Assembly (NCBI GenBank): GCA_016800925.1
Contig: JABCPU010000119.1
Coordinates: 1 to 64,000 of the forward strand
DNA: 64,000 nucleotides
Direction: 5' to 3'
Source: Suillus spraguei
Taxonomy: Eukaryota > Basidiomycota > Agaricomycetes > Boletales > Suillaceae
Under the pieces are notes generated by a model. That model worked only from the letters and a program-made list of their open reading frames with translations. It was not told the origin of the DNA and made no database searches. Each line of letters starts with the position of its first letter. The stretch's first letter is position 1. Both the position numbers and the translations under genes were made by a program. Of this stretch, positions 34,301-46,737 are shown piece by piece.

Positions 34301-37300
34301 ACTGGAAGTCCCTTGGTAAGAGCTGGTTCGGATTCGTCAATGAACTTGTTGTCGAGGCGGATGTATAGCTTGTGATCTTGCTGACGAACGCGGTAAGTTG
34401 CGGCGCCGGGCCGCATCTGCCAAGCAGGCTTCAGAACAGCGGACAGATCGAGATGGGCGGTCTTGATGGTGCGCAGCTTCTCATCAACCTTGAGCATATC
34501 AGCGCGACCAACCATCTCGTTGATGGTGCGGAAACCGAGCTTGGCCATATGACCACGAAGCTCTTCGGCGAGATAATAGAAGAAGTTGATAACTTGCTCC
34601 GGCTGTCCGGCAAATTTGCTGCGAAGCTGGGGGTCTTGTGTAGCTATACCAACCGGACAAGTGTTCACTGAAGTAAACAGGTTAGCTGCGACAGAGGCCG
34701 GGAAGATGTAATACATACAATGACATTTACGCATCATAATACAACCCATGGCGATGAGCGGCGTGGTAGCGAAGCCCCACTCCTCAGCACCAAGTAAACA
34801 TGCGATAGCAATATCACGACCGGTACGAATCTGGCCATCAGTTTGGACGGTGACGCGACCACGGAGGTCATTCAAGACAAGCGTCTGGTGCGTCTCCGCG
34901 AGGCCAAGCTCCCAGGGCAGACCGGCGTATTTGATACCAGTCCAGCGAGATGCACCAGTACCACCGTCGTGACCAGAAATGAGGATGTGATCTGCCTTTG
35001 CCTTTGCGACACCGCTTGCGACAATGCCAACACCAACCTCGGAAACAAGTTTTACAGAGACGCGCGCGCGGGGGTTGGAGCACTTCAAATCATATATGAG
35101 CTGTTTCAGGTCCTCGATGGAATAAATGTCGTGGTGGGGTGGGGGAGAGATAAGCCCAACGCCGGCCGTAGAATGACGAGTGCGAGCAATGGATGTAGAC
35201 ACCTTGTGTCCTGGAAGTTCACCGCCTTCGCCCGGCTTAGCACCTTGAGCCATCTTAATTTGGAGCTCATCAGCATCCGCCAGGTAGTTGGCAGTGACGC
35301 CGAAACGACCAGATGCTACTTGCTTGATAGCGGAACGCATGGTATCACCATTTGGGAGCATCTGAGAGCGCTCTGCGTCCTCACCACCCTCGCCGGTGTT
35401 CGATTTACCGCCAAGACGGTTCATCGCGACAGCAAGCGTGGAGTGCGCCTCCATGGAGATTGACCCATATGACATAGCACCTGTAACAAACCTGCGAACA
35501 ATTTCATTCCAAGGCTCGACTTGTTCGATGGGAATAGGGGTGGCGTTTTCATAGCGAAAGTCGAGAAGCCCACGTAGATGAACACTCTTCGTCTGCTCAT
35601 TCGCATTACGAGCGTAAGCATCATATGCGGTTTGGTTCTTCTCACGAACAGCATCTTGCAGATTGGCGATACCAGCAGGATCATTGATATGTGCTTCGCC
35701 TCCATCACGCCAATGGTACTCTCCCGATTCAGGCATTCCTGGAGGTAAGATAGTTTCCCTCGAAGGCCACCCACGCTCATGAAGCTCAAAGGCATCCACA
35801 GCAAGTAGGTCAAATGTGGCCCCCTGTACGCGAGATGCAGTACCGATGAAGCAGCGGTCTACGACTTCACTATGAAGACCAAGAGCCTCAAAAATCTGAG
35901 CGCCTTTGTATGACTGAAGCGTCGAGATACCCATTTTAGACATGACTTTGAGAATGCCATTATCGATGGACTTGTGATAATTGATTAGGAGGTCCTTTAG
36001 AGTCTTCTCGCCCTTGATACTGTGAACACTGATGAGCGAAAAGAAGTTCGATAAACATATCCAACTTACAGACCCTCCCGTGCGACCTTGTGAATTGTTT
36101 CTAGCATTAACCACGGGCATATCGCGTCGGCTCCATACCCAACTAAGACACAAAGGTGGTGAACTTCACGAGCCTCCGCAGTTTCTACCATCAGGGCGAT
36201 CTTGGCACGCTGCTTATGTTGTGTTAGGTGGTGATGAACTCCACCACATGCCACAAGCGCGGATAGAGGGACACGGTTTGGCCCTGTGGCACGGTCACTA
36301 AGGATGATGACCTTGATTCCATCCTCGATAGCTTGGGATGCCTCGCTGCAGACACGTTGCAATGCGAGCTGATAACCTGGGAGCCCCCCTTCTTTGGGAA
36401 ATGTTATGTCAATCGTGACAGAGGGCCACCCCGTATATGCAAGCTTCAGATTCTTCATGGCATTCATTTCCTCCAAGGAAATCAAAGGAGAAGGTAAAAG
36501 AATGCGGTGGCACTGTTCTGGCTTCATTTCCAGGAGATTGCCCTCAGGGCCGACGTATGCTTCGAGTGACATGACAATGCTTTCCCGAATGGAGTCGATA
36601 GGAGGATTGGTGACTTGTGCGAAGAGCTGACGGAAATAATCATAAATGAGACGAGGCTGAGTAGCCATCGCTGCTAATGGAGCGTCATTACCCATAGAGC
36701 CCAACGCTTCTTTGCCAGTGTCTACCATAGGCAGCATTAGAAGGTTAAGCTGCTCTACGGTAAAGCCGAACGCAAGGAGCTTGGGGTCACTGCTTAGAGG
36801 TAAATCATCAATGACTGTGTCAAGAGAAATGTCGCTACGGATGATGCGCTTGATGATATTAGGGACATGAAGGACGTGACTCTCAACCCATGAAGCAAAA
36901 TTCTGCTTAGCGGCAGTGTTGCGCTTTAACTCCTTGTCATCAACAATCCTTCCCTCAAGCGTGTCAACCAACAGCATCCGACCGGGCTTTAAACGACCCT
37001 TCTGAACTACCTTCTCAGGAGGGATAAACACAGCGCCAACCTCGGAAGCGCAGACCATGATATCATCATTGCTGACAATGTAGCGACATGGTCTGAGACC
37101 ATTTCGATCAAGGTTCGCACCGCAGTACCGGCCATCGCTAAAGGTGAACAGGGCAGGACCGTCCCAAGGCTCCTGAAGACAAGCAGCCCAATTATAGAAT
37201 GCGCGTTTCTGTGCATCCATGCTCTCGTTGCCTTGCCAGGCTTCGGGTATAAGCATCATGACAGCTTCGGGCAACGTGACAACGCCATTGACGACGAGCA

Positions 37301-38487
37301 ACTCAAGCACGTTGTCAAATGCAGCAGAGTCAGACCCGCCAGTTTCGATGATGGGATAGAGCAGATCGAGTTGATCGCCGAAATGAGTAGATGAAAGTAC
37401 GCCCTCTCGAGCTCGCATCCAGTTCTTGTTGCCGCGCACGGTGTTGATCTCACCTAAGGATTCTACGTCAGGGCTTACCTGCCATTGTCAGGTACAGATC
37501 ACTAACCGTTGTGAGCAGCCCATCTCATTGGCTGAGCTCGATCCCAAGAAGGAAACGTGTTTGTCGAGAATCGAGAATGTACCAAAGTAAAATGCGAACG
37601 ATACAGAACGTGATTGAGATCATGATAGTAATTGTATACTTGGGGGGGAGTGAGCTGTCCCTTGTACACGATGTTCTTCGAGGATAAAGAACAGACGTAA
37701 AAGCCGTTGGCAAGCGTACTTCATACAATAAAAGAAAGGTTCGCAAATGGGTATTAAGCTTGGTTCAAGAACTAAACAGATTAAAAGTCACAAACATGGT
37801 GTGCGTCGCGTGCTTGCGCAAAACGTACAGCTGTCGCTCGAAATGCTTGGCATCGAACGGTCCGTTTTGACTGTCGATCCCATCACCGTAATGGTCGCGT
37901 ACGACAATGAAAGGCTGATAAATCGCAGGCTCCTTGCTGCTAGCAGCAGGACCAAGAATCGTGCCGTCGGTCGGAACTCGACGCCACCCAAGGACTCGGA
38001 GACCCAGTTGAATGGCAATATTGGCGAAAACCGATTGGTTGCTTTGCAGTTGAATGGGATCATTTGCCTTGAAAAAGACATTGCCTACAGCATATTCTCC
38101 TGGTGTGGGAAGAGTGCATCCAATATCCCGTTCTGCTTCGCGCTTGAAAAACTGATGAGGAATTCCAGTCATGACACCAGCGCCATCACCATCACGACTA
38201 TCGGCACCAGTGGCGCCTCTGTGCGTCATTGCACAGAGTAATTGACGTGCATCAGAGACAATTTTGTGGCTATGTTCGCCCTTGATATGGCAGATAAAAC
38301 CCACACCACACGAGTCCTTCTCATTTTCGTTGGAATACATACCCTGGTTCGCAGGAAGAGATCCTGCCCAGGAGTTAGGATCACGTTCCACGGCATAAAA
38401 ACCATTATCGGCCGTGGACGTCTCATCAGCAACGAGGGGTAGAGAACTTGTATGATGATCGTCGAAAAGAACAGGAGAAATTGCCAT
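31306..38487 (-). CDS. GLT1: Glutamate synthase [NAD(P)H], GOGAT
   Basis: Single-chain fusion of the bacterial large and small GOGAT subunits; makes two glutamates from glutamine and 2-oxoglutarate in the GS-GOGAT route. ATG 38485-38487. A 59-residue propeptide precedes the class II amidotransferase Cys ([12 protein letters not shown]). Next come [12 protein letters not shown] and [12 protein letters not shown], the central domain, then the FMN domain ([32 protein letters not shown] region, [20 protein letters not shown]), the iron-sulphur Cys cluster ([20 protein letters not shown], across a 51-nt intron), the beta-helical GXGXG domain, and the reductase half with [51 protein letters not shown] and [20 protein letters not shown]. 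Ends [10 protein letters not shown], stop 31306-31308. About 2,100 residues; all checked junctions keep frame. Confidence 0.96.
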
Positions 38488-41075
38488 AGGAAGAAGAAGC
38501 GGAAGTATATGTCAAGAATGAGCGAGAAAAGACGGAAGTTTGTTGGGTTTTAATCAAAGACGCTGAAGGGCCAGGGAAGATGGTGGTCAGAGTCAAAGAG
38601 CAAAATGATCAATTTGCAGCTGACAGGAGTCAGACCAAACTGCCAAAATTAGCTAAGCCCAGGGGCAAGCCGAAATCTCCCGATTCAGTCCGATGGCTTC
38701 GGGGAGCCAAATCAACGCCTATCTCCCCACACTCGTGCAAAGCATACAAAACCCCGAGTTGCAGAGTTGCATTGCAGCCCGTATATTGTAGGCATAACAT
38801 GGCAGATAAGTTCAGGTTTTGCTCGAGTCCTCGAGAGTACTGATCGCGAGCAAGATCACTGATCAGGGTGTTTCTCACCCTTTATTACCTCGATGAGTTC
38901 ACTCTCCGCATTCGGTAGGCTTCGACGGAATAACTGCCTCCGCGAGGAGAATGCGGGAGACCGTATGACACCGCCTGGATCACCATATCCGCTTCAGTAC
39001 TCTGATTCATGATATGCCATGAACGCTTGAGATCTCGCAACAGAAGGTGGACTTGCCTCCGTAACTGCAGCCGCTTAGAACCTCCGTTTCTTCTTCTAAT
39101 TTGTTACAAGTGTAGGTTGATGGCAGTCTTGTGGATTTTGAACCATCTTTCAATGGAGGGTCCAGGGAGCTTCGGACAGGGCTGACAGTGTTGGATCGAC
39201 TTTGGGCGTGAGCGCTCGTGCACTGTCCGCCACTGACGATATCTAATAGTAGGTACGAAGGAACGACTATCTTCGATAGGTCTGATTAAGGGAGACAGTC
39301 CGCGCTCGAGCGGAGTACCCTTCATCGGAAATTGCCATATCAAAAAAGGCGTTCCGAAATGTTCCGATCGGCAGTTGATTGATGCTTTGCCGCATCAACA
39401 TTCAATGCGATACTGGCACTGATACATTGGCAGGGTCTCGAGTAGTATGCAAACCACTGCATGCTTGTACACGAGCCATGTTCCCTGATGCAGACGGAAA
39501 TGAATTATGAAGGGCATGATACCTCAGTGTGCGAAAGTAAAACCACGTCCCTGCTAAGCCGCAGTGCGGTCACTCCTCGATATGAGCATTACAGTGGTAC
39601 GGCTTCGCACCTCATCGGTCACGCGGGGGGTTGGGAGCGTATGTCGGGTACGCGGTCCGACTGATGAGATCAAGGAAGGACAATGCTCAAGATGGTACCA
39701 CGAAAACGAAGCATTGTGAGGCAATTGTGAGGAAGCAACTTCAAAGTCCAATGGCAGTCTTCATGTTTCATGTAAGTTGGAAGCAAGCCCTCGGACCCGG
39801 GGCCCAAACTCAGCGAAACATGAATCCACGATGTCACGTCTAATCGCACGGTACACAGTCATGATCGAAGAGCACTACTCAAATCTCACTTTGACCGACA
39901 CTACCCAATGATATCACTTAAACATAAAATATTGAAAGGAGCACAGTAGTTGTACTTGGTTGCTGATCTATTTGCTATTGCTGCGGGTGGTCATTACCTT
40001 TGATCACTGAGCAAAGATAAACTGATTTGATCGTTGCAAGTTCTGCTAACTTCGTCGGTGCCAATCACTCGAGACATCTCGGCGGCCCGAATAGTCCTAG
40101 ATTTTCCAGCGGCACTAAGGCGGGCCGCGGAGATCAGCCTAGGTTAGCCCGAGCTGCAGTCGGCTGGCGAAGTCAATCAAAGGCGAGAAGAAACCTCAGA
40201 GGGTATGTACGATGGTCACACGAATATGATTCATCGGCTCCTTTTCGATGCCGAGGAGTTCCTTTTCATGGTTGTTGTGGCCAAAAAGTCGAAGGCGACC
40301 CATAAGAAAATGCTTCAGGCAGGGACGCAACACAGGAGCTTCGTGACAGTGCCGGTGATAATGGGACCCAGTCTGTTGACTGATTATTTCCGGCCGGATG
40401 ATAATCGGGGAAAGACGTGTATCCACTTTAGGCCCGAGAGAAGCCCTTGATAATTCGGTGAGTAGCACTGCTCTGCGGACATGACCACGAGGTAGGAACT
40501 GACCAAAGTCCCATCTTTTGGTAGATCTGATGGTACCATGTTTTGCCATGCTCCAGAAACTCGGATGCCGATGGGCCAGATGTAAATCACACTCATCAAA
40601 TAACCAAAGAAATCATTGACGCGGAGTTGGTGTGGGCATCTTGTGATTGGGTTTTGATGTTCAAGGATGTGGAATTCGCGATATTTGATTTACCAAGAGG
40701 TACACGTTACTGAATGTGGAGCATTACACATGACGAAGACCGAGGACTTACTTCATTATGCCTTACGGGATCAAAAGAGAGAATGGGTTCAACGTCAGCG
40801 CTGCCTGTCGCAACTCTCTTGATATCAATCCGGGGAAAGCCGGATGTGTAGGCCCGAATGTCGAAAACGAATGCAGACATCTGTAGAAGTTCAGGAAGCG
40901 GTCACACCTACAGGCGACTTGGCAGCAAGGGCTGCCGAGCAAAAAAAAAACGGGCCGACAGCACTCAAGAGTACTCGTCAACAAAACTGAATTGGGTATC
41001 CCGATGAATCAATAAAAATATTACAATTTCGCAGATTCACAGACTGGAATATTGTTTTAGACAAATGGACAAAAA
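38488..41075. other. 2.6-kb stretch, GLT1 upstream region; no supported gene
   Basis: The first several hundred bases form the GLT1 promoter. At 40196-40599 both strands have open frames; the minus strand (MSVIYIWPIGIRVSGAWQNM; PKVDTRLSPIIIRPEIISQQ) and the plus strand (MIHRLLFDAEEFLFMVVVAK) both look partly coding, and neither matches a family I know, so no call is made. Elsewhere nothing is seen. Confidence 0.35.
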
Positions 41076-42520
41076 CTATCCAGCACCATCGTGGAGTGCA
41101 CAACAAACAGCCGCTGAGGGCGTTCTTCAGATTTCCTCGCGAATTGAGACGTAACAACTCGCCTTTATGATGACCATTATACTGTCGCACAGTCTCTCCC
41201 GAGGCCATCTCCCAAAGCCGGGCAGTATGATCCGAGGATGCTAAGAGTTGAGTTGGATACATAAAGCTAGAGTCAACAGGTAGATTCGTCACCTGTAACA
41301 AGATAAGCTGAATCGGCACTGAATGCGCAATCCCAAACCCAACGCTGGTGGCCTTGAAGAACCTTCTCTTGTCTGAATTCATAATTTTGTGATATAGACC
41401 ATATCTTCACGGTAGTATCTGCAGAGCACGTGGCAAGATATCTGTCTCTCATTCAGAGACTTTGCCAAATCGGTAGCTCAAAGGCGCTCACTTCACATCT
41501 GGACTTAGTAGCACCCTAGTAAGGTACTTCTTATGGGCGCTGAACTTTGTTACTGCCTGGTAACGAGGCAGATCTGACTTCTCTTCATTAATTTTCCAGA
41601 CGTAGCATTTGCCCTAAGCCAAGGATGTAAACAACGAATCATCAAAAGGTAGATAATACCTTATTATTTCCAGCAACTAGACAAGAGCCATCAGATGCCA
41701 AGCTAACGGACCGAATAGGAACGTCGCCTGCAGGCGTCTTTGACAAGGTATCAATTAATGATGACTACAATCTTGTTCTGAACATACCAGTTCGTGTGAG
41801 CAAAGATTTTCGGATAAATCCCATTGCTTAATGCAACCCGCTTGATCGCAAGATATGAGCTCTCCCTGATTTGGATGAACACAAACATCATTCACTTTGG
41901 GAGTTTGAGGGTATCAACGACAGTCATGAAAGAAGGGGTAAAACTTGCCAGGGGCGCCGTTATCATACGTTCTATGCACTTGTGTACTTCTGCGTGGATG
42001 TTATGCGCTCGAGCTTTAGGAGTCATAGTGAGATCACTCACCGAAGATCCCATATTCTGATGGTGCCGTCTTCACTACCCGTCACCAACCACTTGCCTTC
42101 GCTGTGGAAGGATACGGAGGTTACATTATTTGTATGTGCATCCAGGCACGTTAGCTAAAGGGGATGAATGTATGGAGATGGTGGCAAATATTAGGATGCG
42201 CACTGGTGTCGAGGAGGTACTGGTAATCTCGTAAATGTAGACCTTTTTGTGAATTGCCGCAGCCAAAAGGCGTTTGCTGAGGTAAAACAGGCATTAGTAA
42301 ATTTATACCTGAAGAAACCGGACATTGGGATTACTCGGGTGAGATGGCAAGACGATTCACTTGCTAATCCTTGTATAAGTCTTGACGATGGAAGATGGGA
42401 AAACATGTCGCTCACGCCAGACTCTCCAGACCTTGCTATAGTACGCGAACAGATTCCGCTCCACGCTTCCCAGAACCTGATTTCATGATCATAAGATCCA
42501 GTGACAAGGATTACAGACAT
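41076..42520 (-). CDS. LST8: LST8 / GbetaL, WD40 subunit of TORC1 and TORC2
   Basis: Seven-bladed WD40 propeller that binds the TOR kinase domain and is needed for both TOR complexes. ATG 42518-42520 gives [20 protein letters not shown] and SGICSRTIA, then [20 protein letters not shown], a repeat with [19 protein letters not shown] sequence, [20 protein letters not shown], a repeat around [20 protein letters not shown], and [20 protein letters not shown], ending [15 protein letters not shown] with TAG at 41076-41078. The length is close to that of the yeast and human proteins. The last intron (41114-41162) begins GC (AAAG|GCGAGT); only this junction gives the conserved KAAVC terminus, while the nearby GT donor shifts frame. 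The sequence is otherwise intact. Confidence 0.93.
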
Positions 42521-43430
42521 CTTGGAGTTCTTGAACAAAGAAGAGCTGAAGATGTGATAGCGTGACCGTGACGAATGTAATTATTACTCATCTTACCTAA
42601 AACACTGCTAACCATGGGTATCGATATTTTCCAGGTTGAACTTCAGTGAAATTTCGTACCTTGGTCTTGACATGACATACTTCTCTTCGTGGCACCTTTC
42701 TCAAGATCCAAAGATGAAGGTCCGCTGAGTCCTCGATATTCAACATGAAACGGAGCTCTGACGGATTGACTCCGAGGATCAACATGACGATCCAGAGTAG
42801 GGTGACCCTTGGTCATTTACGCTACTAGTTGATGTAGGGGAACTATTTGACATGTGGCTACTTACCTGTGCGTATATGTTCTGGTATAACATTGAGCCCG
42901 TGCACTTCCAGAGTCTGCGTGCGTGGCGCACGGATTGTTACGTGTTAACCGCAAGGCAAGAGGTGCTGTCTTTTGGGTCTGTACCTCAGCTTCTCAGACC
43001 TCATTCATTCAAAATTTCATGACCCTTTTCAACGGGGAGGCATCGCATTTGATTTTAAGTTCAGCCTCATCGGCATTCTCGAACGGCGAGACGAATCTCG
43101 AGATCATCCGTCTGAATGAAATTAGTAAAGCCTTCGGCAATTGTTCCTTTAGGTTGCCAGCTAATTAACGTGTCTGTAGGTTCCCTTCACTGTAAGCGAC
43201 CTCGCTCATTTCCACACAATCCGACCTATCATGCGTCCACCGTTATTGGGACAAATTAGACACGGCCTCGTCAAGTTTCTCAGAAAGAAGTCTTAGTTCC
43301 CTATCACCGACCGAAGGTGTTGAAGTAATCTACTTACAGGCTCGCATATAAAGGAGGACGGTGTTGTGTCTCTCTCAGCCCTCAGCCTCTCAAAACTCGA
43401 CATTTGCGTGCGGTTTCTACTGTTTTGGCT
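42521..43430. other. Intergenic region between divergent LST8 and the small gene
   Basis: Contains promoters for both neighbours. Open frames at 42597-42785 (-) and 42923-43168 (+) have no family pattern. Confidence 0.4.
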
Positions 43431-43769
43431 ATGAACGCTTTCCCAGTAAGCTGCATCCTACCTGACTTGGCGCTCATCCTGACGGAACTCTTAGAATGGC
43501 ACTCGAGTCTTCTACTGGGCATCCGGCGGCGAAATCAAGTACGGTACTGTGCAGGCCACCAACCGTATGGCTGATGTAGGATTTCTACGCTATTCTGGAA
43601 GATATTATTCTAATGAACGATCTTACAGGGTACCCAGATTGTGGTGGTGAAAGTAGATGGGGAAGGCCATGCACAGTTACCGTGGGTCTCCGCTGATTCA
43701 TAAATGATGTCATTCTCTAATGACATATGTTCACAGAGTGTCCAGCCTCGTAAAAGTAAATCAATGAGA
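43431..43769 (+). CDS. 59-residue Tudor/SH3-like small protein
   Basis: Four exons (43431-43445, 43495-43575, 43629-43681, 43737-43769) with canonical introns 43446-43494, 43576-43628 and 43682-43736 join in phase. The product starts MNAFPNGTRVFYWASGGEIK, continues YGTVQATNRMADGTQIVVVK and ends VSSLVKVNQ. The pattern GTxVxYWxxxGEIKYGTV...GTQIVVVKVDGE...LPVSSLxKV is that of a single small beta-barrel, like the fungal hypervirulence-associated Tudor/SH3-like domain proteins. Because the exons are tiny it is invisible to simple frame scans. No signal peptide. Likely cytosolic; binding partner unknown. Confidence 0.7.
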
Positions 43770-45501
43770 TTCGCGACCTATAGAGCCAGCCCACTTAGGG
43801 TTATTTATTGCATTGCATATCCCGCATCCCGCATTCATGGACCTTAGAATCATCACATCACTAGTATTGTATTCATTCGTCTCGTGCACATGTACCTTGT
43901 CCGTTTATATCTGGTGATCGATTTCTTGCACTTAAGTCGGGGAGGTTGATCCTGGGATCAATCAATCTGTTGGGATACGCCTTCCAAGTCGCGTGGCATC
44001 ATGTGAGTTACCAAGGGATTGGGAACTGATAAATCCGGCGAAAGCATTTTGCAGCCCCAGAAGCCGCATGTCTTTGATTTTCCAATAAACAGTTCATGAT
44101 TGTCCCGCACAATTGGGGTGACCACTAGTGACCGTTGACGAGGTAGAGTAAACAGAGCAGGGGCTTCTTCGCGGAAGCAAAAAAAATCACATTATTGCTA
44201 TAAACCGAGGATAGATCGGGATTCACGGGGGTTTCCTTCGACAAAGGGGGTCTCGTAGAAAGAAATCAGGAATCAAATGAAATATACCCTCTAGGCCTGG
44301 CAAGTGACCTTCTAGAACACCTGATATTGACGATTGAGCCGTTTTTAACCTCGAATACCATTTTGTCGTGTTCCTCGCTTCGCTGAATTCTTAGGCATCA
44401 AGTCCCCAATACACATATTGGGAGAAATGATACATATGTTATCAGTTGTTGAATGGCGCTGGATCGAGGAGTGGATACGTAGTAGAAGACTTGAACGTTC
44501 AACGAATGTTGAACATGCAAACAACGGGTTCAATTGCGTCTACATCAAGAAGTTAACGTAATTTACATGTGCACTATTATGTATAGCAACAAAGAGAAGA
44601 CCGATCCAAAATTTAAATCGACCGAGTTCGAGATCATTACTAAATCAAGAAATATAATTCTACGTACTACAAACTTGCTACAATGATACTTATCCCAGTA
44701 GTACGTAGCGCCGCAACTGCGCGGTACCATTATGTCCAACGAGACAGAAGATCGACACCACAACAAGCGTGTGGGAATGTTGAACGGGTGTATCGTGGAG
44801 TACGTGTTACATAAATCAGACGATGACAATCTACTACCCTTAATATAATAGTATCAAGTCACTCAGCACAGCTGAGCTTATATATGCGGTATACCTATAA
44901 ATTATAAGTAATAACTGTGATGAGATCCACCAGATCTTGCTTGGCAATATGTGCGCAACTTTGAGGTCCAAACGAGGTAATTTTCATTTCCCTCTCGCCA
45001 GAAACCTTGAGTAGTATATCGTACGAGACTAAGTATACCAAGCCCTACAATCTATTCATGAGTGTGTGAGCCAGAGATATCATCACCAAAAAGTGAGTTG
45101 TACATACTCCAACACCAGATATAGATCTAAAAATGTTATTTGAGCAGTACAACATGTGACAACGCTGATTTCATTCAAGCTAATATCATATGATATGCTC
45201 CTCATGGGCTAAGTATAATGACTTTCTCTGATAGTCAGATCGTCATACTTCTAGCATGGCATTGAGAAATCATAATATTCAAATCAAGCTGAGTCAAACA
45301 GAACGTTCTTCCGAACGAAGGAAAGGCTTTGATTCAATGAAATATGCGCTATAATCGCCAGTGCTTATCCATACGACGACACAGTCCTAGATTGGCAAGT
45401 GTGACATTCATGTGGAACGTTGCTCAGCGCTCAGCCGTAGAAAAGATACCAGGATGGAAGTGTGCTTGCCCCCTTAGCCAAGACCTCGAAATGTAACAAC
45501 C
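43770..45501. other. 1.7-kb AT-rich stretch without a supported gene
   Basis: Only frames under 90 codons, with no splice chain or family match. AT-rich in the second half (about 44550-45400). Confidence 0.45.
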
Positions 45502-46386
45502 TCACTTATGAATTAAATGTAGGTGCTTCCTTTCGGTCCTGAGCGTGATAAAATATTATGCGCCATATTTGTGAAGAAAAACCGGCTTACCCTGACCATT
45601 ATACTCACTCGTTGGCCAGCTTTGACCTCCCGTCCGAGGAAATCGCCCGCCTTCAGTACAGAGTGATTATAGTCGTACCGCACGCTGTCCCTACTTTGAC
45701 TTTTAGCTTCGAGTTGAAGGTATATCGATTGCACTCGCATTTGTAGATAAACACTACCCGATGGGAGTAGAACCTCGAAGAAGTCTTCCGGGTCGCTTGT
45801 CGACTCCATCCGTAATACTCTAGCTGCGCCAAGACTGACACCGAGAATCCAAGTGCCACTGGCTTCAATATTATCCACGTGTCCGAGAATCTCGCCCACG
45901 GATGAAAGATGTAAAAGATGTGTTTGTGTGTTTGAGGTTGGATATAGTCTTTGCAAACGAGCTAGAATGAAGGAAAGACCCGGATTCTGATCCACCGGCC
46001 ACGATGACAAGTGCATCTCACGATAATGTCGTATCACGCCATCATAATGGCCCTGTAATTATTTATAAGCCAAACTCTTGACGACGAAGACGATATGCAA
46101 CCTCTTGGAAATTATAGTATGCGTCAGGAAGGAAAATATCCTCGATCGTACGATGCTCCCGTGGATGGTTGGTAATGAAGTCCCTTCGCTGCTTCCGAGC
46201 TTGTTTGGTTTCGGTAGAGTCGAGTTTAGAGAGTGCGGCGGAGAGTAATATGCGTTGCTCCGAGATGGATAGAAATTCCGGGAAAATTTTGAATCCTTCT
46301 GGGAGGTCACCGGATCTGGTTCGTAAGGAATGAATTTCGCGTGACAACGGTGCATATAATAATCGTCTATAGCCGGCATATAACAT
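45502..46386 (-). CDS. ALKBH7-like Fe(II)/2-oxoglutarate dioxygenase (mitochondrial type)
   Basis: AlkB-family dioxygenase most like animal ALKBH7, a mitochondrial member linked to necrotic cell death and mtRNA/protein metabolism. ATG 46384-46386 starts a basic N-terminus (MLYAGYRRLLYAPLSREIHS). Then FPEFLSISEQRILLSAALSK, PDAYYNFQE-GHYDGVIRHY, the iron motif HVDN (in EILGHVDNIEASGTW), GVSLGAARVLRM, LLPSGSVYLQ, and the second iron His with the 2-oxoglutarate Arg region (DSVRYDYNHSV, GQRVSIMVR). Introns: 46053-46099, 45691-45738 and about 45535-45585. Intron 45691-45738 begins GC (AAT|GCGAGT); GT alternatives give stops. Stop at 45502-45504. Its upstream region is interrupted by the retrotransposon 136 bp from the ATG. 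Confidence 0.82.
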
Positions 46387-46521
46387 CTTTAACTAGGCCA
46401 TAAACTTCGGGAGATGCAAGATGAAAGTTGGTATGTCAATTATACAAGAGTGGATGCAATGTTCAACTTGCAGTCAGTCATCAAAGTTTGAGCTCCGCAT
46501 CGGTACCTTTTACCGACTGCT
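46387..46521. promoter_or_regulatory. ALKBH7-proximal part of a split divergent promoter
   Basis: These 135 bp, together with 51944-51995, formed one short spacer of about 187 bp between the ALKBH7-like and carrier start codons before the retrotransposon inserted. Both fragments flank the CTGCT duplication. Confidence 0.6.
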
Positions 46522-46737
46522 TGGAACCTTACTCGGGAGAACAGTAAGGAACACTGAATGAATCGGACGAAAGTAACAGGACGAAACTGTGGATCTTTTA
46601 GAGCGTGATACTAATGGGTAGATGATGGTAGGTATGAGACTCGAGTCTAGTCTGAACAGTACAGAAGTCGCGGGATATAAGGGGATGGATCACATGACGT
46701 TTGATAAGGTAAGCATGTAGTAAGCAGCCAGCTTACA
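46522..46737 (-). repeat. 3' LTR (216 bp)
   Basis: Identical by eye to 51723-51938. In element orientation it begins TGTAAGC and ends GGTTCCA. Its first bases supply the TAA stop codon of pol. Confidence 0.95.

Noticed and set aside
37640..37660. Apparent frameshift in GLT1 at a C run
   Set aside because: Recounting shows seven G on the plus strand (C7), which keeps the frame through [13 protein letters not shown]; the open frame listed there is a shadow.
40196..40599. Possible gene on either strand
   Set aside because: Both strands are open and neither yields a complete splice chain or known family.
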